Source of the DNA: Diphasiastrum complanatum | Taxonomy: Eukaryota > Streptophyta > Lycopodiopsida > Lycopodiales > Lycopodiaceae | Length of the DNA: 64,000 bases | Direction of reading: 5' to 3' | Assembly (NCBI GenBank): GCA_029204225.1 | Contig: CM055095.1 | Coordinates: 14,536,049 to 14,600,048, forward strand | Shown: positions 1-12,231 of the stretch, piece after piece | Numbering within the stretch: the first letter of the stretch is position 1 | Layout: every line of letters starts with the position of its first letter | Notes under the pieces: model-generated | Told to the model about the DNA's origin: nothing | Databases searched by the model: none | The model's input: only the letters and a program-made list of their open reading frames with translations | Position numbers and translations under genes: made by a program

Positions 1-570
1 AGGTTTGTGCCGTAGTATTAGATTTTCTAGTTAAGCTTTTTCCAGGTGTTGTGGGCACTTTTAACCCCAAGAGTAGCTGCCACTGCTTACTCATTTATTT
101 CTGGGTTTAAACTTTCTCATAGAAAGAAGCTTCAGCATGGACTGGTGAAGAGTGTCCTTCATTCCCATGAAGACTACCCATCATGTATTGATCTTCATTG
201 TAGCTTTTTGGCTTGGATTTGAGTAATTGATGCATTTCAACTATTATTCTTTTTAGGATTCCTGTTTGCTTAGTTGGTCTTCTCAACTATTATTAGTGTG
301 AATTGCATGTCTATCATCTATTTTTATCAAAGTAAATTACATAAATGTAGGGTATTACTGTCACCTAGTAAACACTTAAAGAAGATCAGTGTGTTTCAAC
401 AAGAATAGAGAAAACACTTACGGGCGTATAATTGTCTTGCTCTGTTCTAATATCATCAGGAAGCATCTGACGGTATTGATTACCTAAGCAAAACTTGGTG
501 AGATACTGACAAAGAAAATATTGTCTTATTTTCCAAAAGCAGAAATACTGCTTTTTTTTGGTGCATTCAG
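1..570. other. Intron or upstream flank of the left-edge gene
   Basis: AT-rich sequence with no recognisable coding segment. It ends in a pyrimidine tract and AG at 561-570 that fits the acceptor of the exon at 571. Because that exon needs one base from an upstream exon, this stretch is probably the end of an intron. Confidence 0.4.
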
Positions 571-3500
571 ATGATGTGCATGAGACTTGTGGGCCAAAAA
601 GGTATGGAGAGGCTGATAATGTCCCCAAAATCTTTTTAGTCCGCTACAAGAGAGATTCAGGGGAACAAGAAGTTTTGAAGGAAAAGAAATGGAAGAACAT
701 ATGGGACGTAGTCCAGGAAGAGCAAGAAAAGCTTGCATCCCTTCTTGTTGCCTCGTACAATGGGACAATGGAATCTCAGAAGGTAACATAGGTTGTCTCA
801 AAAGCAGTTAATCTCTTTATGTACCAAAATCTAATGTGTTTTTTTGTGGCTTAAGTCTTTGTATCATAGGTTCTGTCAGGGCAATGTAACTCCTGCTAAA
901 GTTTTCATTGGCTTTCCTTGGATTATTGTCAAGTGCTACCTCATACCAATCATCTGTTCTAGCTGTCGGCTACTCCTTTCTGAATGCAAGTAATGCAAAA
1001 TTTCCTTAGCATCTTCAGCTGACATAAACTCTGGCTGATACGTTTAATTATAAAATGTTGATAATATTTTCAAGCTGGGAAATGCAATGGAAGCAAAAAG
1101 TGGTTCTTGTCACAATAACAGTACTGCAGGCTTCATCGCATTGAATGCAGCCATATTGGTCATTCATATTTTGCATGATAGTTGTTTCCTTTGCTACTTA
1201 GATTACGCCAGCTGAGTAAGCACATTAACCACCATTTACGCCTTCATGCTCTTTAACACTTGATAGAATGTCCCAGAACAATGGTGTCCCATGTTTCTGT
1301 TGTAATAGGAAAGGATGAAGCAAAAGTAGTTTGGCACTTTTGACATTTTAACTAAATGAGCAAATTCCAGCTTCAGTCAAGAATATAACATCACATAAGC
1401 ATCATGTACACAAAACAATCTCCAACTAAGCTCACTACACACTTATCGATAGCTGATGCTCAAGTGAATCATTGCCCCTCCAAATGAGGCTGCAAGTTGA
1501 GCCTTCTACAAAGCAGTTGAACTACAAAATGATCAGCTGATGAATCACATGTAGTCATCCTATTTACAGTTTTCAAGAGACTCAGGATGTCCTGGAAGGT
1601 TCAAGGTAATAAAGTCAGCGGACATGTCATCAGTTGGGGCTACATTGCAGTCCTTCCAGTTAACTAAAAGTAAAGACCAAAGAGCCCACCCTTAAACACA
1701 CTTTGTAACACTAGAGGGTCCAAATAAATAATGCTTTCAATAATGAATGACAGATCCTAATTGCAAACATTCTCAACGTTTCTGAGATTGTAGACAAATG
1801 TCAAAAGCATATTAGAAAGTGGTATGAAATGTGAAAACTGACAAAGATGCCGCAATGCATATATGTTGAAGTATGTGTCAAATATAGAAGGATTATAATG
1901 AGGAATAAGGTGGTGTATCCTTTGATTTAAATGGCTGTAGCAAGGTTACATACTTGAAAGTTGTTAAGGTGTATGAGCTGATTCCCACATCATTGTACTG
2001 ATATGTGATGCCACTGTTGACTATCCTTTAACTGTACCCTTAAGTAGCATCTGGTGGAAATGAATTAACTTAGGATCATTTGCATCTTAGGATCATGGGC
2101 CTCGTATGGCCCTACAGTAGCACGTGAAAGAATTCCACATGCCTTACTGATGATAGTAGGAAACTGAAGGGGGAAAGTGGAACGACTCTACTTCTAAAGA
2201 ATGTGCTAAGAACCATAATACTGTGGAACCAGTTTCTCCGTCTAAACCTGACCTTGAACAAATCTGTGTCTGAGAGAAACATCCTTTCAATGAAACTCTA
2301 CATACTTGCAATGCCTATTCATCGCATTCTTATACACTGCTGGTCTTGGGCATTAGAAATAAATGCTACAAGAGTGGTGGATGTATCATCAAGAAGTACT
2401 AGAGAACCTGGTAATGGACAAAAATAACAATGTGTTAAAAGAAAATGATAGACATGTATGCTGCTCGTCACACATTTTGAAAGTCAAGTTCTTTATCTCA
2501 ATAGCAACTATGTTTTAGTAGATGAATGATATACAGAGACACATATGCTATGCAAAGATAGACCTAGATTAATTATCAGTTTCTTCGAGACCTACTGCAG
2601 CAGTTTTAATGACGTTTTTGGAATACATTCAATGGGTTTGTACAGGCTCTTCAACAACTTACAGCACAATTATCTCAAGTGAAAATTCATTTGCTACAAG
2701 CTCCATCAGAATAGTTATATTCATTTTGTATTAGAGTCCTGTGGTGTGCAGAATTTTATCTACACTTTGTCCATTCCGACAATGATTGTGTGACCCTAGC
2801 TCATGAGAAGTCAGTTAACTAGCTTGAGGGCAGCCTGTTGCAGGGAGAAGCTTCTCTCAGTTACTATTTGGGTCGGGTTGATGAGCGTAGAGAAATCACA
2901 TCCTTTTTGCGCGGCTTTCATTATGTTTAGAACTCTTTATGTAGTGCATAAGCTTTTTAATGCATTTTTCTTTACAGTCTTTCCTAAACATACGGTTCTT
3001 AGAAAGGTTTTGTTACAGTTAGAGATAGGGTTGACAGATCACATCATCCTGATGTGTGTTTTGTGATTGCACTTTAGGCACAATTAGCAAGTCATTTCTG
3101 TTGATGGTCCTATTTCTAACCCCCTTAGCAGAAATAATTCCCATTGATGGGCCTTTTTGCAGATTATGTCATGGATATCACAAACTATCAAGGATGGTGA
3201 CACACAGGACCTTCCCAATTTCGTAAGTAGCAAATTTGAAATAAAACATTTTAAGGTTCTAGATTTTTGCAATGATGCATCAGACGCCATGTATCGGCAG
3301 GATAAAACTAATGCAGTCGTACTTAGTTGTTGTAAATAAGAGTTTTCAGCAATTGTTTGTAGACCCCATTTACTATGATCATTTTCGAAAACTTTGGCTT
3401 TCATTAGTGCTTAATCTTGTCCTTCATGCTTCTTCTGTACATGAAAGAACAAGAATGAGAAGGCATCAGTGACTGGCAAAGGTAGGAAATTCTCTTTATG

Positions 3501-4610
3501 CTTTCAACTTATGTAGTGGGAAAAACTTATAGGAGGCCCTTTCAAGTAGATGAGCCACTGAGCTGTAGTTCTCACCTTCTTTCACTACATGCATTCCATA
3601 TTAACTGCAATGACACACTTCTTAGACAACATCAAGACTTCAAATTTGTGTGCAAGTGAAATTCAAATTCTAGAGTTATAAAACCTCACTATCTCTGAGG
3701 TTGTTTGCAGGAGCAAGTTAAACTTAAATTCTATATTTTTAAAACATCAATATCTCTGAGGTTCCTTTCTACTTCATAATAAGCATCTTCATCTTGTAAC
3801 ATCTCTTAGAATGTTTATCTGGTCTCAGTGGTAGTACTTGCAAAATAAGGATTGGAAAAGTCTTCCAACTTACACATGTACTATGAGTGTCAACTCTCTT
3901 GCTGTGTAGACATGATCAAAGCTTTAGTGTGGCATGCCTTTTGGAATGCTCTGTGTCTGTTTTGCAGAAAGTAGAAACTCCAGCGCTTATTCCCGAGGAC
4001 ACCATAACCTACAAAAAGCAAGCAGCAGAATTTTTCTCAGATAAAGTGCAAAAAGTATATTACAAGAGCACAGACCTGCGTTATGGATTTTCAGATGTCA
4101 TAAGGGATCCAAAGCTCTTCCAAATTATCATAGTCGTTGCTGCTCTTTATCTCTCAATTTACTATTTCCGGCCAAAGACAAACAGCAATACGTTGAATTC
4201 CCAAGAGGTCTGGAAATTGCTTGCATTTAAGTTTATCATACTTTGTTGCACACACTGAACATAACTTTCTTGCCATCTCAGACTGACATGAATGTTCATG
4301 CCATCATCTGTAGTGCTAAGCATATTAATATAAGCATGTTAATAGTATCTCACTGTCACCTGAAGTTTTGACTTGAAAGGCAGTTATTTTCAAGACCCGT
4401 CATGTTAATCACGTTCTCAATCTCCAAGCAAAGCATGACATTCCATTTTCCTTGCAATCATAGTAACTAGTAAAATTCATCTCCAAGCATAGCCTGATGT
4501 AGGAACTAGTGAAACTCTTAATAGTCAACCAAATAAATATTCGTAGAAACAAATGCACATGTTTTTCTCTTCCCCTTGATTTTTAATGTCAGGAACGGCT
4601 ATCGATCTAG
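571..4610 (+). CDS. 3' exons of a single-pass membrane protein gene
   Basis: Seen: four exons fit together with GT-AG borders and consistent phase: 571-782 (donor AAG|GTAACA), 3163-3222 (acceptor TTTTTGCAG, donor TTC|GTAAGT), 3968-4207 (acceptor TCTGTTTTGCAG) and 4593-4610 (strong pyrimidine tract, then a short tail ERLSI and stop). The first exon needs one base from an exon outside the window, so only the C-terminal part is here. It encodes a charged region with a hydrophobic strand (VPKIFLVRY), a Trp-rich helix, a 20-codon exon containing MSWISQTIKDGD, then a Lys/Tyr-rich stretch and one hydrophobic membrane segment (LFQIIIVVAALYLSIYYF) followed by a short polar tail. Family not recognised; a thioredoxin-like or J-domain-linked organelle membrane protein is a loose guess. 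If the 4207 donor (GTCTGG, weak) is not used, the frame runs on to a stop at 4256-4258. Another exon could lie in the 783-3162 intron. Confidence 0.6.
783..3162. other. Long intron of the left-edge gene
   Basis: About 2.4 kb between two well-bounded exons in matching phase. It is AT-rich with stops in all frames; no transposon protein is recognisable and no extra exon is obvious. Confidence 0.45.
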
Positions 4611-5139
4611 TAGACAAGAAGGTCTACCACAATCTATCTAGCATGTGTTTATGCAGAGTTTGGCATTATGCTCTCAGTAGAACGTACTCTTCGTGGTTTA
4701 TATTATCTATGATGAATTGAATCAGGGTTCACATTTGCCATGAAATTTATGCTGTACAATGTAAAGTATACGAGGGGAAATGATGCAGCACTATGGGTAT
4801 GTGAGTAATCTTCATGGACGCTTGCTAAGTTGTGCGGGATAGCTTACCGGTAAACAATAAAAATTTACTAGGCTTGCATTCCTTGGTTTTGATTCTGAGC
4901 ATGACTATTAAGTCTTATCAACAAGTGATCCTTATAAGTTGTGCGTCATCACTTGGTCATCAGATTATAGTTGTGAAAATTGTGCTCACAGATATTGACA
5001 AGTGCTTTAGGAAATTCATTCCATCTTTCCTCTTGATTAGAACTTATATCAATGGTGGATAGAGCTCATTTCACGATTCAATGATCAACAGTGACTAGTC
5101 CAAACCCAAACTAGCAAGCTTTAATTGTACAACCTTTGG
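4611..5139. other. 3' flank of the left-edge gene, no feature seen
   Basis: AT-rich sequence downstream of the proposed stop, probably 3' UTR then intergenic. No coding or repeat signal recognised before the GAAA repeat at 5145. Confidence 0.35.
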
Positions 5140-5144
5140 GGTTG

Positions 5145-5224
5145 AGAAAGAAAGAAAGAAAGAAAGCTTTATTAATGTCTTTTCCATGCCAAAAGGCATA
5201 TAAGACTAATGAAGTACATGTCAA
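5145..5224 (-). mobile_element. LINE 3' end fragment with GAAA tail
   Basis: The segment 5166-5224 closely matches the 3' end of the LINE at 26541. Both carry the same short hairpin (ATGCC, four A, GGCAT; here 5186-5199). Read on the minus strand, the fragment ends in a TTTC microsatellite (plus-strand GAAA repeats at 5145-5166), whereas the other copy abuts a TC/GA repeat. Only the extreme 3' end is present, typical of 5'-truncated LINE insertions. Confidence 0.7.
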
Positions 5225-5402
5225 CTGGATGAGAGAAAAAAGCCAGAACAACTGGAAAGCAGCTTATCTATAGGGATGGTATTATCAAATATGTGGATCG
5301 TAAACCTATAGCTAATAGTGAGATTTGAGATTTGAATATTGACTTAGAACCAATGCTTGAGAAATGAAGAGTTGTACAGCTGAACTTGTAATTGGTCTTT
5401 GT
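5225..5402. other. Flank left of inversion breakpoint
   Basis: About 180 bp not recognised as any element. It abuts copia reverse-transcriptase sequence at 5403 in the middle of a conserved motif, where the alignment to copia proteins stops abruptly. Confidence 0.4.
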
Positions 5403-6257
5403 AGCCCTGGGTGCCTGCTTCAAACCATATAAGGCCTTCTTAAGCCTGCATACCATAGTTTCCTTGCCCTTAGCCTCAGAACCTTGTGGCTGTTCCATGT
5501 AGACTTCTTCAGCCAACTGTCCATTGAGAAAAGCACTCTTCACGTCCATTTGATGGACCTCCCAACCAAAAAATGCAGCCAATGCTAAAACCAACCTAAT
5601 AGACGTCATCTTGGCTACCGGTGCAAACATCTCATCATAGTCCAAGCCCTCCTTCTGTGCATAGCCTTTAGCAACCAGCCTTGCCTTATGCTATTCGATG
5701 CTCCCATCCGATTTGTATTTGGTCCTGTAGACCCACTTACAATAGGACGCTTCCCTTTTGGTAACTTCACCAAATCCCATGTATCATTCTTGAGAATGGA
5801 GTCGTACTCCTCTTGCATAGCATGTTGCCATACCTTCTCATCTGCTGCCTCAACGAATGTATGCGGATCTTGTGAATCCAAAATAGTAGTCATAAGTGCA
5901 TAGTTTGTCTCCTGGTGTTCATGCTGTTGGGCTTGCCTTTGAGACCTCCTAGCCCCTAGATTGCTGCTCTCTCCGTCATCCAATATCAAACCATCCTGCA
6001 CAGTATGCCAATACCACTTGGGAAACTTCTTCCTTGCAGTTGGTGATGAAGACGGTGAAAAGGACTCAACAGATTTGCCCCTTTCCTTCCGCTTCCTAGT
6101 CTCCTCCGGATTCTTCCTCTTGAACACTCATATAATCATCCTGAGGCTCCCCAATATATGGATGTGGATCATCAAGTATTGGCACAAATTCACTTGTACT
6201 ATCCTCCATCTCAAGTTCCTCTATAGGAGGCGTTTGATCTTCTTCAAAGATCACATC
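5403..6257 (-). pseudogene. Copia element: integrase-RT linker and N-terminal RT
   Basis: Minus-strand continuation of the copia polyprotein. An Arg/Ser/Gln-rich linker is followed by the typical pre-RT region (residues like MQEEYDSILKNDTWDLV, about 5780-5830) and, after a frameshift near 5700, the RT start: [18 protein letters not shown], then [10 protein letters not shown] with the first catalytic Asp and [13 protein letters not shown]. Homology ends exactly after that motif at 5403. The rest of the RT (YSRIDDYFAKEQF onward) starts at 21495-21497 on the opposite strand, so the gene has been cut by an inversion. Confidence 0.85.
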
Positions 6258-7052
6258 TCAACTTATGATCCTCTTCTTGCTAGTAAGATCGTAAAGTCGG
6301 TAAGCTTTGCTTTCTTCACTATATCCCAAGAAAATACACTTTGCTGATTTTGCATCCAGCTTCTTCTTGTTATCCTTGGGATTATGGGCATAGGCCGTAC
6401 AACCAAACAATCGCAAAGCGCCCACCTTGGGCTTGATGCCGCTAAATGCCTCTTCTGGAGTCTTGCCTTCCACAACTTTTGTTGAACTTCTATTCAACAG
6501 AAACATTGTTGTGTGCATTGCCTCACCCCAAAAAGAGTTGGGCAACCCCTTTGCCTTGAGCATGCACCTTGCACATTCCACAATAGTTCGGTTCTTTCTC
6601 TTTGCTACGCCGTTTTGCTGAGGGGTATGAGGAGCTGTAAGCTGCCTTTTGATCCCATTGGCCTTGTAGAATTCCACAAATTCTGTCTTAATGAACAATC
6701 CACCACCATCTGACCTGAGCATCTTTATCTTCTTTCCTGAATGTTCTTCTACCAAAGCTTTGAAATGCAGGAAGTACTTGAATGCTTCAGATTTTAACTT
6801 CAAGAAATAAATCCAAATCTTGTGTGAGAAGTCATCAATAAAGGTCATAAAGTAATATGCCCCCCCTGCAGATTTGGTTTGGGTTGGCCCCCACAAATCT
6901 GAATGTACCAAGTCAAGTATGCTTGCTGCCCTGGTGGTGCTCTCCTTGGGAAACTTATGTCTTTGTTGTTTTCCCATAGCGCAAGCCTCGCAAACTGAAG
7001 AGCTTGGCTTAACAACTGGAAGCCCCTCCACCATATGATGCTGGTTCAACAC
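6258..7052 (-). pseudogene. Copia integrase core, catalytic Glu lost
   Basis: One open frame holding the second half of the integrase zinc finger (CEACAMGKQQRHKF) and the core with its two catalytic Asp residues (HSDLWGP and LRSDGGG). The third catalytic residue is changed: the usual GVAERKNRT motif reads GVAKRKNRT, the codon at 6600-6602 being AAG where Glu is expected. Downstream motifs (FLLNRSSTKVVEGKTPEEAF, FGCTAYAH, FLGYSEESKAYRLYD) are well preserved. The product would therefore be an integrase unable to carry out strand transfer. Neighbouring frames upstream and downstream belong to the same polyprotein. Confidence 0.88.
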
Positions 7053-7500
7053 CTACATGCTTTGGTAGCCAAGATGTCCATACCTCTCATGCCACAATCT
7101 ATCCACATCACTTCCTTTTGCTGTATAAGCATGTTGACGAGGGATAGAAGTGTACAACCTGTATAGATTATCTTCTTGCAATCCTTTGGCCACAACCTTC
7201 ATATTATCACTCAAGTCCAACACAAGACAAGAAGTAGCATCAAATTCTACTTTCATATTTTGTTGAGTGATAGCTCCTACTGAAAGAAGATTTTTAGCAA
7301 GTCCTGGTACATATAAGACATTCTTAATGACTTTGAATTCTCCTGATGGAAGCTTTACAGGTACTGTGCCCTTTCCCTTGACCTTGTGTGTTGAGTTGTC
7401 ACCTAGGCACACCTCTTGTCCATCACAAATCCCCACAAAGGTATCAAATCAATCCCTATGAGGGGTCATGTGCTTTGAAGCACCTGAGTCAATGTACCAA
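7053..7500 (-). pseudogene. Copia aspartic protease and pre-integrase region
   Basis: Contains the copia protease signature WYIDSGASKHMT (about 7465-7500) followed by one in-frame stop, then LGDNSTHKVKGKGTV, a VLYVPGLAKNLLSVG motif and the pre-integrase LWHERYGHLGYQSM. The gag-side frame differs from the protease frame, so one frameshift separates them. The element could not make a continuous polyprotein now. Confidence 0.85.
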
Positions 7501-8482
7501 CCACCTGTGAGGCCAATGCAACAGAGAATAACTCAGCTTGCCTTATGTCACTCTGCTCCTCTCTTGCAACACTCTCAACAACATTTCCTCCCTGCTTCTT
7601 TGTGCCTTTCTTTTGCTCTGCAAGCTTCTTCCTGCACTCAGAAGCAAAGTGTCCATATTTACCACAGTAATTGCAATTCCCCTTCTTTCGAGGTGTGGAA
7701 GAAGTATTCGAGGAGGATTGTGCTTCTAACATCTGAAAGTTCTCCATTCCTTGCTCAAGTGTTTGTGGTGCTCCTTTGTTCTTGCCTTTACCTTTCTTCT
7801 TATCCTTGGCTGGATTTTGCTTCTTCTTAGAAGCAAAGGCATGCTCCTAGAAATCTTCCCTCTTGGAGAGATTAACTCTCATCATCTCTTCCTGTAACAA
7901 GAGACCATAGACTTCTTCATAGGTAGGGATCTTCTCTCTCACAGATATCATCATCACAAAGTTCTGATAAGCATATGACAAGCTATTCAGAACTATTGGC
8001 ACCAAGTCTTTGTCAGCAATAGACTCTCCAAGTACAGAAAGCTGATATCTAATATCCTGAATCTTAGTAAGATGATCAATAATTGTCTCCCCTGTCTCCA
8101 TTCTGAGAGTATTCAAGTAGAGAAACCTAGTTGTACTTGCTGTCTCATACAATGCACAAAGAATGTGCCATGCATCCACAGGCCCATTGGCTGACCTGAT
8201 TAGAGGAATCACATTATCCCTCACTGACATGTTGATGATCCTGTGTGCCTTTTCCCCTCTCTTGATATAGTCCTTGAGTTCAAGTTCAGATGTTGGAACA
8301 GGCTCCTCACCTGTCACAAGCTTCCAACATTCTTTGTCTTCAAGAATGTTCTTGATCTTGAATTTCCATATGCTAAAGTTAGTGCCATCAAGCCGGATGG
8401 CTTCACTCAGCATGCTCTCTGCAAGACTAGACATAGCTGGATAGAAATAAAACACAGAAGGCAAACTGGGGTTTTCACCCAA
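7466..8482 (-). pseudogene. Copia gag (UBN2-type) with zinc knuckle
   Basis: Two segments in register. 8482-7847 encodes a gag capsid-like domain of the UBN2 type (IRLDGTNFSIWKFKIKNIL, then the DAWHILCALYETAS and TLRMETGETIIDHLTKIQ regions), ending at one stop; after it comes a Lys-rich linker and, at 7747-7466, a perfect CCHC knuckle CNYCGKYGHFASEC. The Met at 8434 before SSLAESMLSEAI is an alternative start. Gag coats the RNA genome in cytoplasmic particles. It lies just downstream of the primer-binding site, as expected. Confidence 0.87.
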
Positions 8483-8843
8483 CTAGGGTATGCAGCCACT
8501 TGCTCAATAACCCTCAGCTTCTGGATTTGAAACTATCCCCCTGTATGGCTGTCCTAGCCCTTATCCAGATCCACTCAGAACTTTCACCGAAGTCCCCACT
8601 GTAGAAAGCGCCCTCCTACAGTCCTGGCTGTCCACAAAGACTCAAATTTTTTCGTCCCAAATTAGAAACTTTTTGGCTCCCTGTACTCCCCTTGCCAACA
8701 GTACTCCAACCATGCAGATAGCACAAAGATCAGATGCCCCTACAAAAAGTGCTCCCTCCTCAAAGGTAAGCTGCTCTCTAGGAATGGCAAGAATCTGATC
8801 AAAACAGGTCCAAGCTTTCACCACACCACAGGCAACATAACCT

Positions 8844-8855
8844 GCTCTGATACCA
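8844..8855 (-). other. Primer-binding site, initiator tRNA-Met
   Basis: Minus-strand TGGTATCAGAGC immediately follows the 5' LTR; it is complementary to the 3' end of plant initiator Met tRNA. Confidence 0.9.
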
Positions 8856-9246
8856 TGACAAATTTCAAGGCCTAGCTATGGAGTATCATAACAGCATAGT
8901 AAGCACACTATGAAAGCTTTAAAAAACCAGCTATGGAGTAGAACACAAAAGCAAGAGAGAGAGGACTTTAAAGCTCACACAACTTGAATGATTATTCAAA
9001 GAGTAGTAGGGCGTGGAAACCCCTCCAAACTTTGGGCTACATTTAGCATGTAATGTATAGAGGTGGCGTCTTGCTAATTCTAGCTCTAGAACCTACATGG
9101 GTCCTCAACCTACTTGTTATTACTTGCCTAATTAGCACAAGTGGGGTGTACTATGTACATAAATGTTTCACCCCCATGTCTTATGCACAACTTACAAGTT
9201 ACAAGTATACAAGCCTTAAGGGGCAAAATAGGCATTTATTTCAACA
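8856..9246 (-). repeat. Copia 5' LTR (minus orientation)
   Basis: 391 bp beginning TGTTGAAATAAATG and ending TTGTCA on the minus strand. It matches the inverted copy at 22568-22956 with few differences. The 5 bp outside it (9247-9251, GTTGA on the minus strand) equal the 5 bp after the other LTR, so both LTRs belong to one insertion. Confidence 0.92.
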
Positions 9247-9251
9247 TCAAC
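9247..9251 (-). repeat. Copia target-site duplication, copy 1
   Basis: GTTGA read on the minus strand, directly outside the 5' LTR. It pairs with GTTGA at 22957-22961 on the plus strand. Confidence 0.85.
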
Positions 9252-9266
9252 AACCGTCTAACCCGC

Positions 9267-9297
<31 letters not shown>

Positions 9298-12231
9298 GCC
9301 GCAATGTCAGCCGCAACATCAGCCCTCGGCATGGGTCTGGTGGAATCAGTGGGATCATCAACGCCTAGTAAACAATCCGAGGGCAACACCTCTAGAGGGT
9401 CCACAATAGATGCAAGTTTGTCACCCAACCTTCATTGGTGTTGCAAAAAACCAGCCGTGCCATCTGGGCAATAGAAAGGCGATTACGCCTTTTCGTGTGA
9501 ATCAATGGAAATGTGTTCCAGTTGCGCTCGCAAATACTAGAGGAACAATCCTATTGACAATCATAAAAAGCGCATTAGTTGATTTCATCCATTTAACACC
9601 CATCTTTAATCACATAGAACTTGGTGGGTAAAGAAATACTCGTGATAGCACTCGCAAGGCCAGCTTTTGTAGAGTTGGGCATGCAGAACCATAAAAGGTT
9701 CCACCAAGTCACCGCTTTCTCCCGCCTGCTAGGATTCAGTGCCGCATGATGGCCAAACACACCAACCTGCCTCTTGAAGGCAATGTACTGTGTCTCAACA
9801 TCATCTATGTCAGTGAAGTGTCTGGCGGCTCCATCCAAGTATCTCAACCAATCCAAACCTAGCTCCATGTCTGATGCATGCCGCTCACATAGCCACATGG
9901 GATGCAACAGGTGGGCAACAACGTGAATCGGCCTATGGAACCAATTCCACCTGCGCTCCCAGATGTCCCGCAACACCACCATTCTGTTTCACATAGTTAA
10001 TGACATGTCAACGAATAAATCCGAAGATGCGAAGATGACAACAAACTTATTTCAATTACACTAGACAGATTTAAAAACAACAAATAACTGAAATGACCAT
10101 CAAGTACCATACTTGTCCTCGGAGAAAAAATGCTACTGTAGAAGCTGTCCAATTCTGTCCATGGACTCGTAAATAAGGCCCATAGTGTTGCCCTCACTGT
10201 CAACTAACCGTAGAACATGGTAGAATGGACTCATCACAGATGTAATGCTCTCAGCTTTACGCCAAAACTCATCGTCAAATACAATCCTCAAAAATCTCAA
10301 CCACCAGGCCTAGTGGAGAAAGGTAGTTGTCTTCAGATTTAGTGAACTGAAGGTGCAAAAAAGGGCAAGGGCACGCCTCTTCCGAGGATAAATGTCACCA
10401 CAGCAAGGGCCATATTAGCTATCCTACGGACCCAGGGCAAGCGGCCAATATCCCCCAATATAAGATCAATGCTATGTGCAGCACGCGGGGTCCATACAAT
10501 AGCAAGGTACTGCTGCTGTAGCAAGTGAGAAATGTGCACGCAATTCCTTGCGTTGTCAGTGACAACCTGCACTACGTTGGGAGGGCCAACCTCCTCTATA
10601 ACCTCACTGATGATATCGAACATAAACTGTCCGTCAATGACCATCCCACCTCTACTAGCATCAATGGCCCGATAAAACATAGTGCCCTTGCAGCAAGACA
10701 CCAGTATGTTGATCACTGGCCGACGATGGGTGTCACTCCAGCCATCAGACATGATCGAGCACCGATAACTCTACCAGGCCTTCCTAAGAGGCATCATCTA
10801 TGTGGTGAGCTCCTCGACCCTGTATGTAAGGTGGGTGGTACGGACAGTCTCAGCCACGGGTGGCCTGAAGCGTGGACCTGTAGCAGCAACTGCAGCTATA
10901 GCCCTCTTGAAGGGCTCCGTGTCAGCAATGGCAAATGGCAGGTTCAGCTCATAGATCATGTTTGCCAAAGCCTGCTGGGCCTCTGCCTCAAGATGGGGCT
11001 GGAAAGACTCCTCCATGGACTGCTGTCTATACTGGGAGGTGCGAGACGATCTACTGGAGGATGCCCTAGTGCGGTAAGCACCCCTACGAGGAGCAGAAGG
11101 AGGTATGTCAGTGGCAGGGGGGTGCCGAGGTTGGGGGGGATACTAGGCCTGAGGTGGCCGAGGGGGATGATGTGGCTGAGGGAGATGATGTGGCTGAGGG
11201 GGATGTTGCGGCTGTGGGGGATGCTGGGGCTGCTGAGATGGTGGTGAAGAAGCTCCAGAAGAACCAGCCTCACCGTGCTGTCTATCATCACCATCCTCAT
11301 CATCAGAGTCCAAATCATCCTGATGTGTGGAAAAAGTGGATGGTATGTCTTGGGTGTCCTGTGAGAGACCATCTGGTGCCGACTCAGAGCGAAGAAATCG
11401 GAATGTCTGCACTAGGCGAGTCATCTGAGTGACTGCAAGAGGACGCTGTGGAAATGCACCCACTAGAATAGATGCAGCAGAAGGAGGGGCAGGATGTGGT
11501 GCAGTGGGTTGTGGTGGTGCGGTAGGACGTGGTGCAGTGGGCTGAGGAACGAGTGGTGGATGTGCATCAGGCTGCGGATGAGGAGCAGGAATAGGAGGTT
11601 GAGGAGGACGTGGTTGTTACGAGCTCGTAACCAGTGCCGAACCCTAGAGAACACATATAGGTCAGATCCCACAGTCAGGATCGTGTCCAGCGTACATGAC
11701 CAACAGGGCAAGACAGTGTGAGTAGTGTGCCCCAGCACGGTCCATAGCCATGGCGGGCCTAACACAGCCTAGGGACCCTGTCAGCAGGATAGGGCCCCCA
11801 GTTGGGTCCCGACGTGCAGTCGGCCACGTCAGTGCCACGTGGCCAACACTTGGCAGTTGCATGCTACCAGTCCTCACACTGGGCTAGGAGGGGCTTACTC
11901 TATATCAGGGAGTAGGCAAGGTTGGGTGGATCAGTTAGTGTTTGCCCTACTGTGGTGTTAGGATCTATTACATTGGTGGTGGTGGACGAGGAGCTAGCGG
12001 ATCCCGTGGGGTGGATGACACTACTGCATATACATCAGGATCTAGTGACATACCGGCCTGCGTCAATCGTGCTCCGTATATGTCAATGAGCCTACAACGC
12101 TCTTGAGCAGGCATGTGTGGGCAAGGGAGGGAGCCCAAGTGTTTGCCATCACCCTTGACAGCACCAAGGAAATGGCCTTTCAGCCTAGTGAGAGTGCTGG
12201 CAAAACGAGCATGACAAAACCTACAGGTCCA
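9252..12231 (-). pseudogene. hAT transposase, 5' two-thirds (split gene)
   Basis: A decayed hAT transposase reading leftward. Order: BED-type zinc finger at 12229-12150 (CRFCHARFASTLTRLKGHFLG, then PCPHMPAQERCRLIDIYG); a Pro/His/Ser-rich linker (about 11975-11020) with frame breaks; a helix typical before the core (YELNLPFAIADTEPFKRA, about 10900-10960); the DUF659/RNase H core at 10752-10339 (MSDGWSD with first Asp, VTDNARN with second Asp; the usual CAAH reads RAAH); a helical segment 9982-9593 (WNWFHRPIHVVAHLLHPM); and the C-terminal dimerisation motif at 9518-9532 (CERNW, followed by HTKRRNRLSIAQMARLVF). The coding sequence stops at the copia insertion and resumes at 22957 on the other strand. 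The 5' end abuts gypsy gag at about 12232, so its own terminus is missing. Confidence 0.85.
9272..9297. repeat. (CT)n microsatellite
   Basis: Uninterrupted TC/CT run inside the hAT gene; on the minus strand it would code a short Arg-Glu repeat. Confidence 0.8.

Noticed and set aside
9053-9409. Plus-strand frame across the copia LTR
   Set aside because: It crosses the LTR border and the CT microsatellite; a chance frame.
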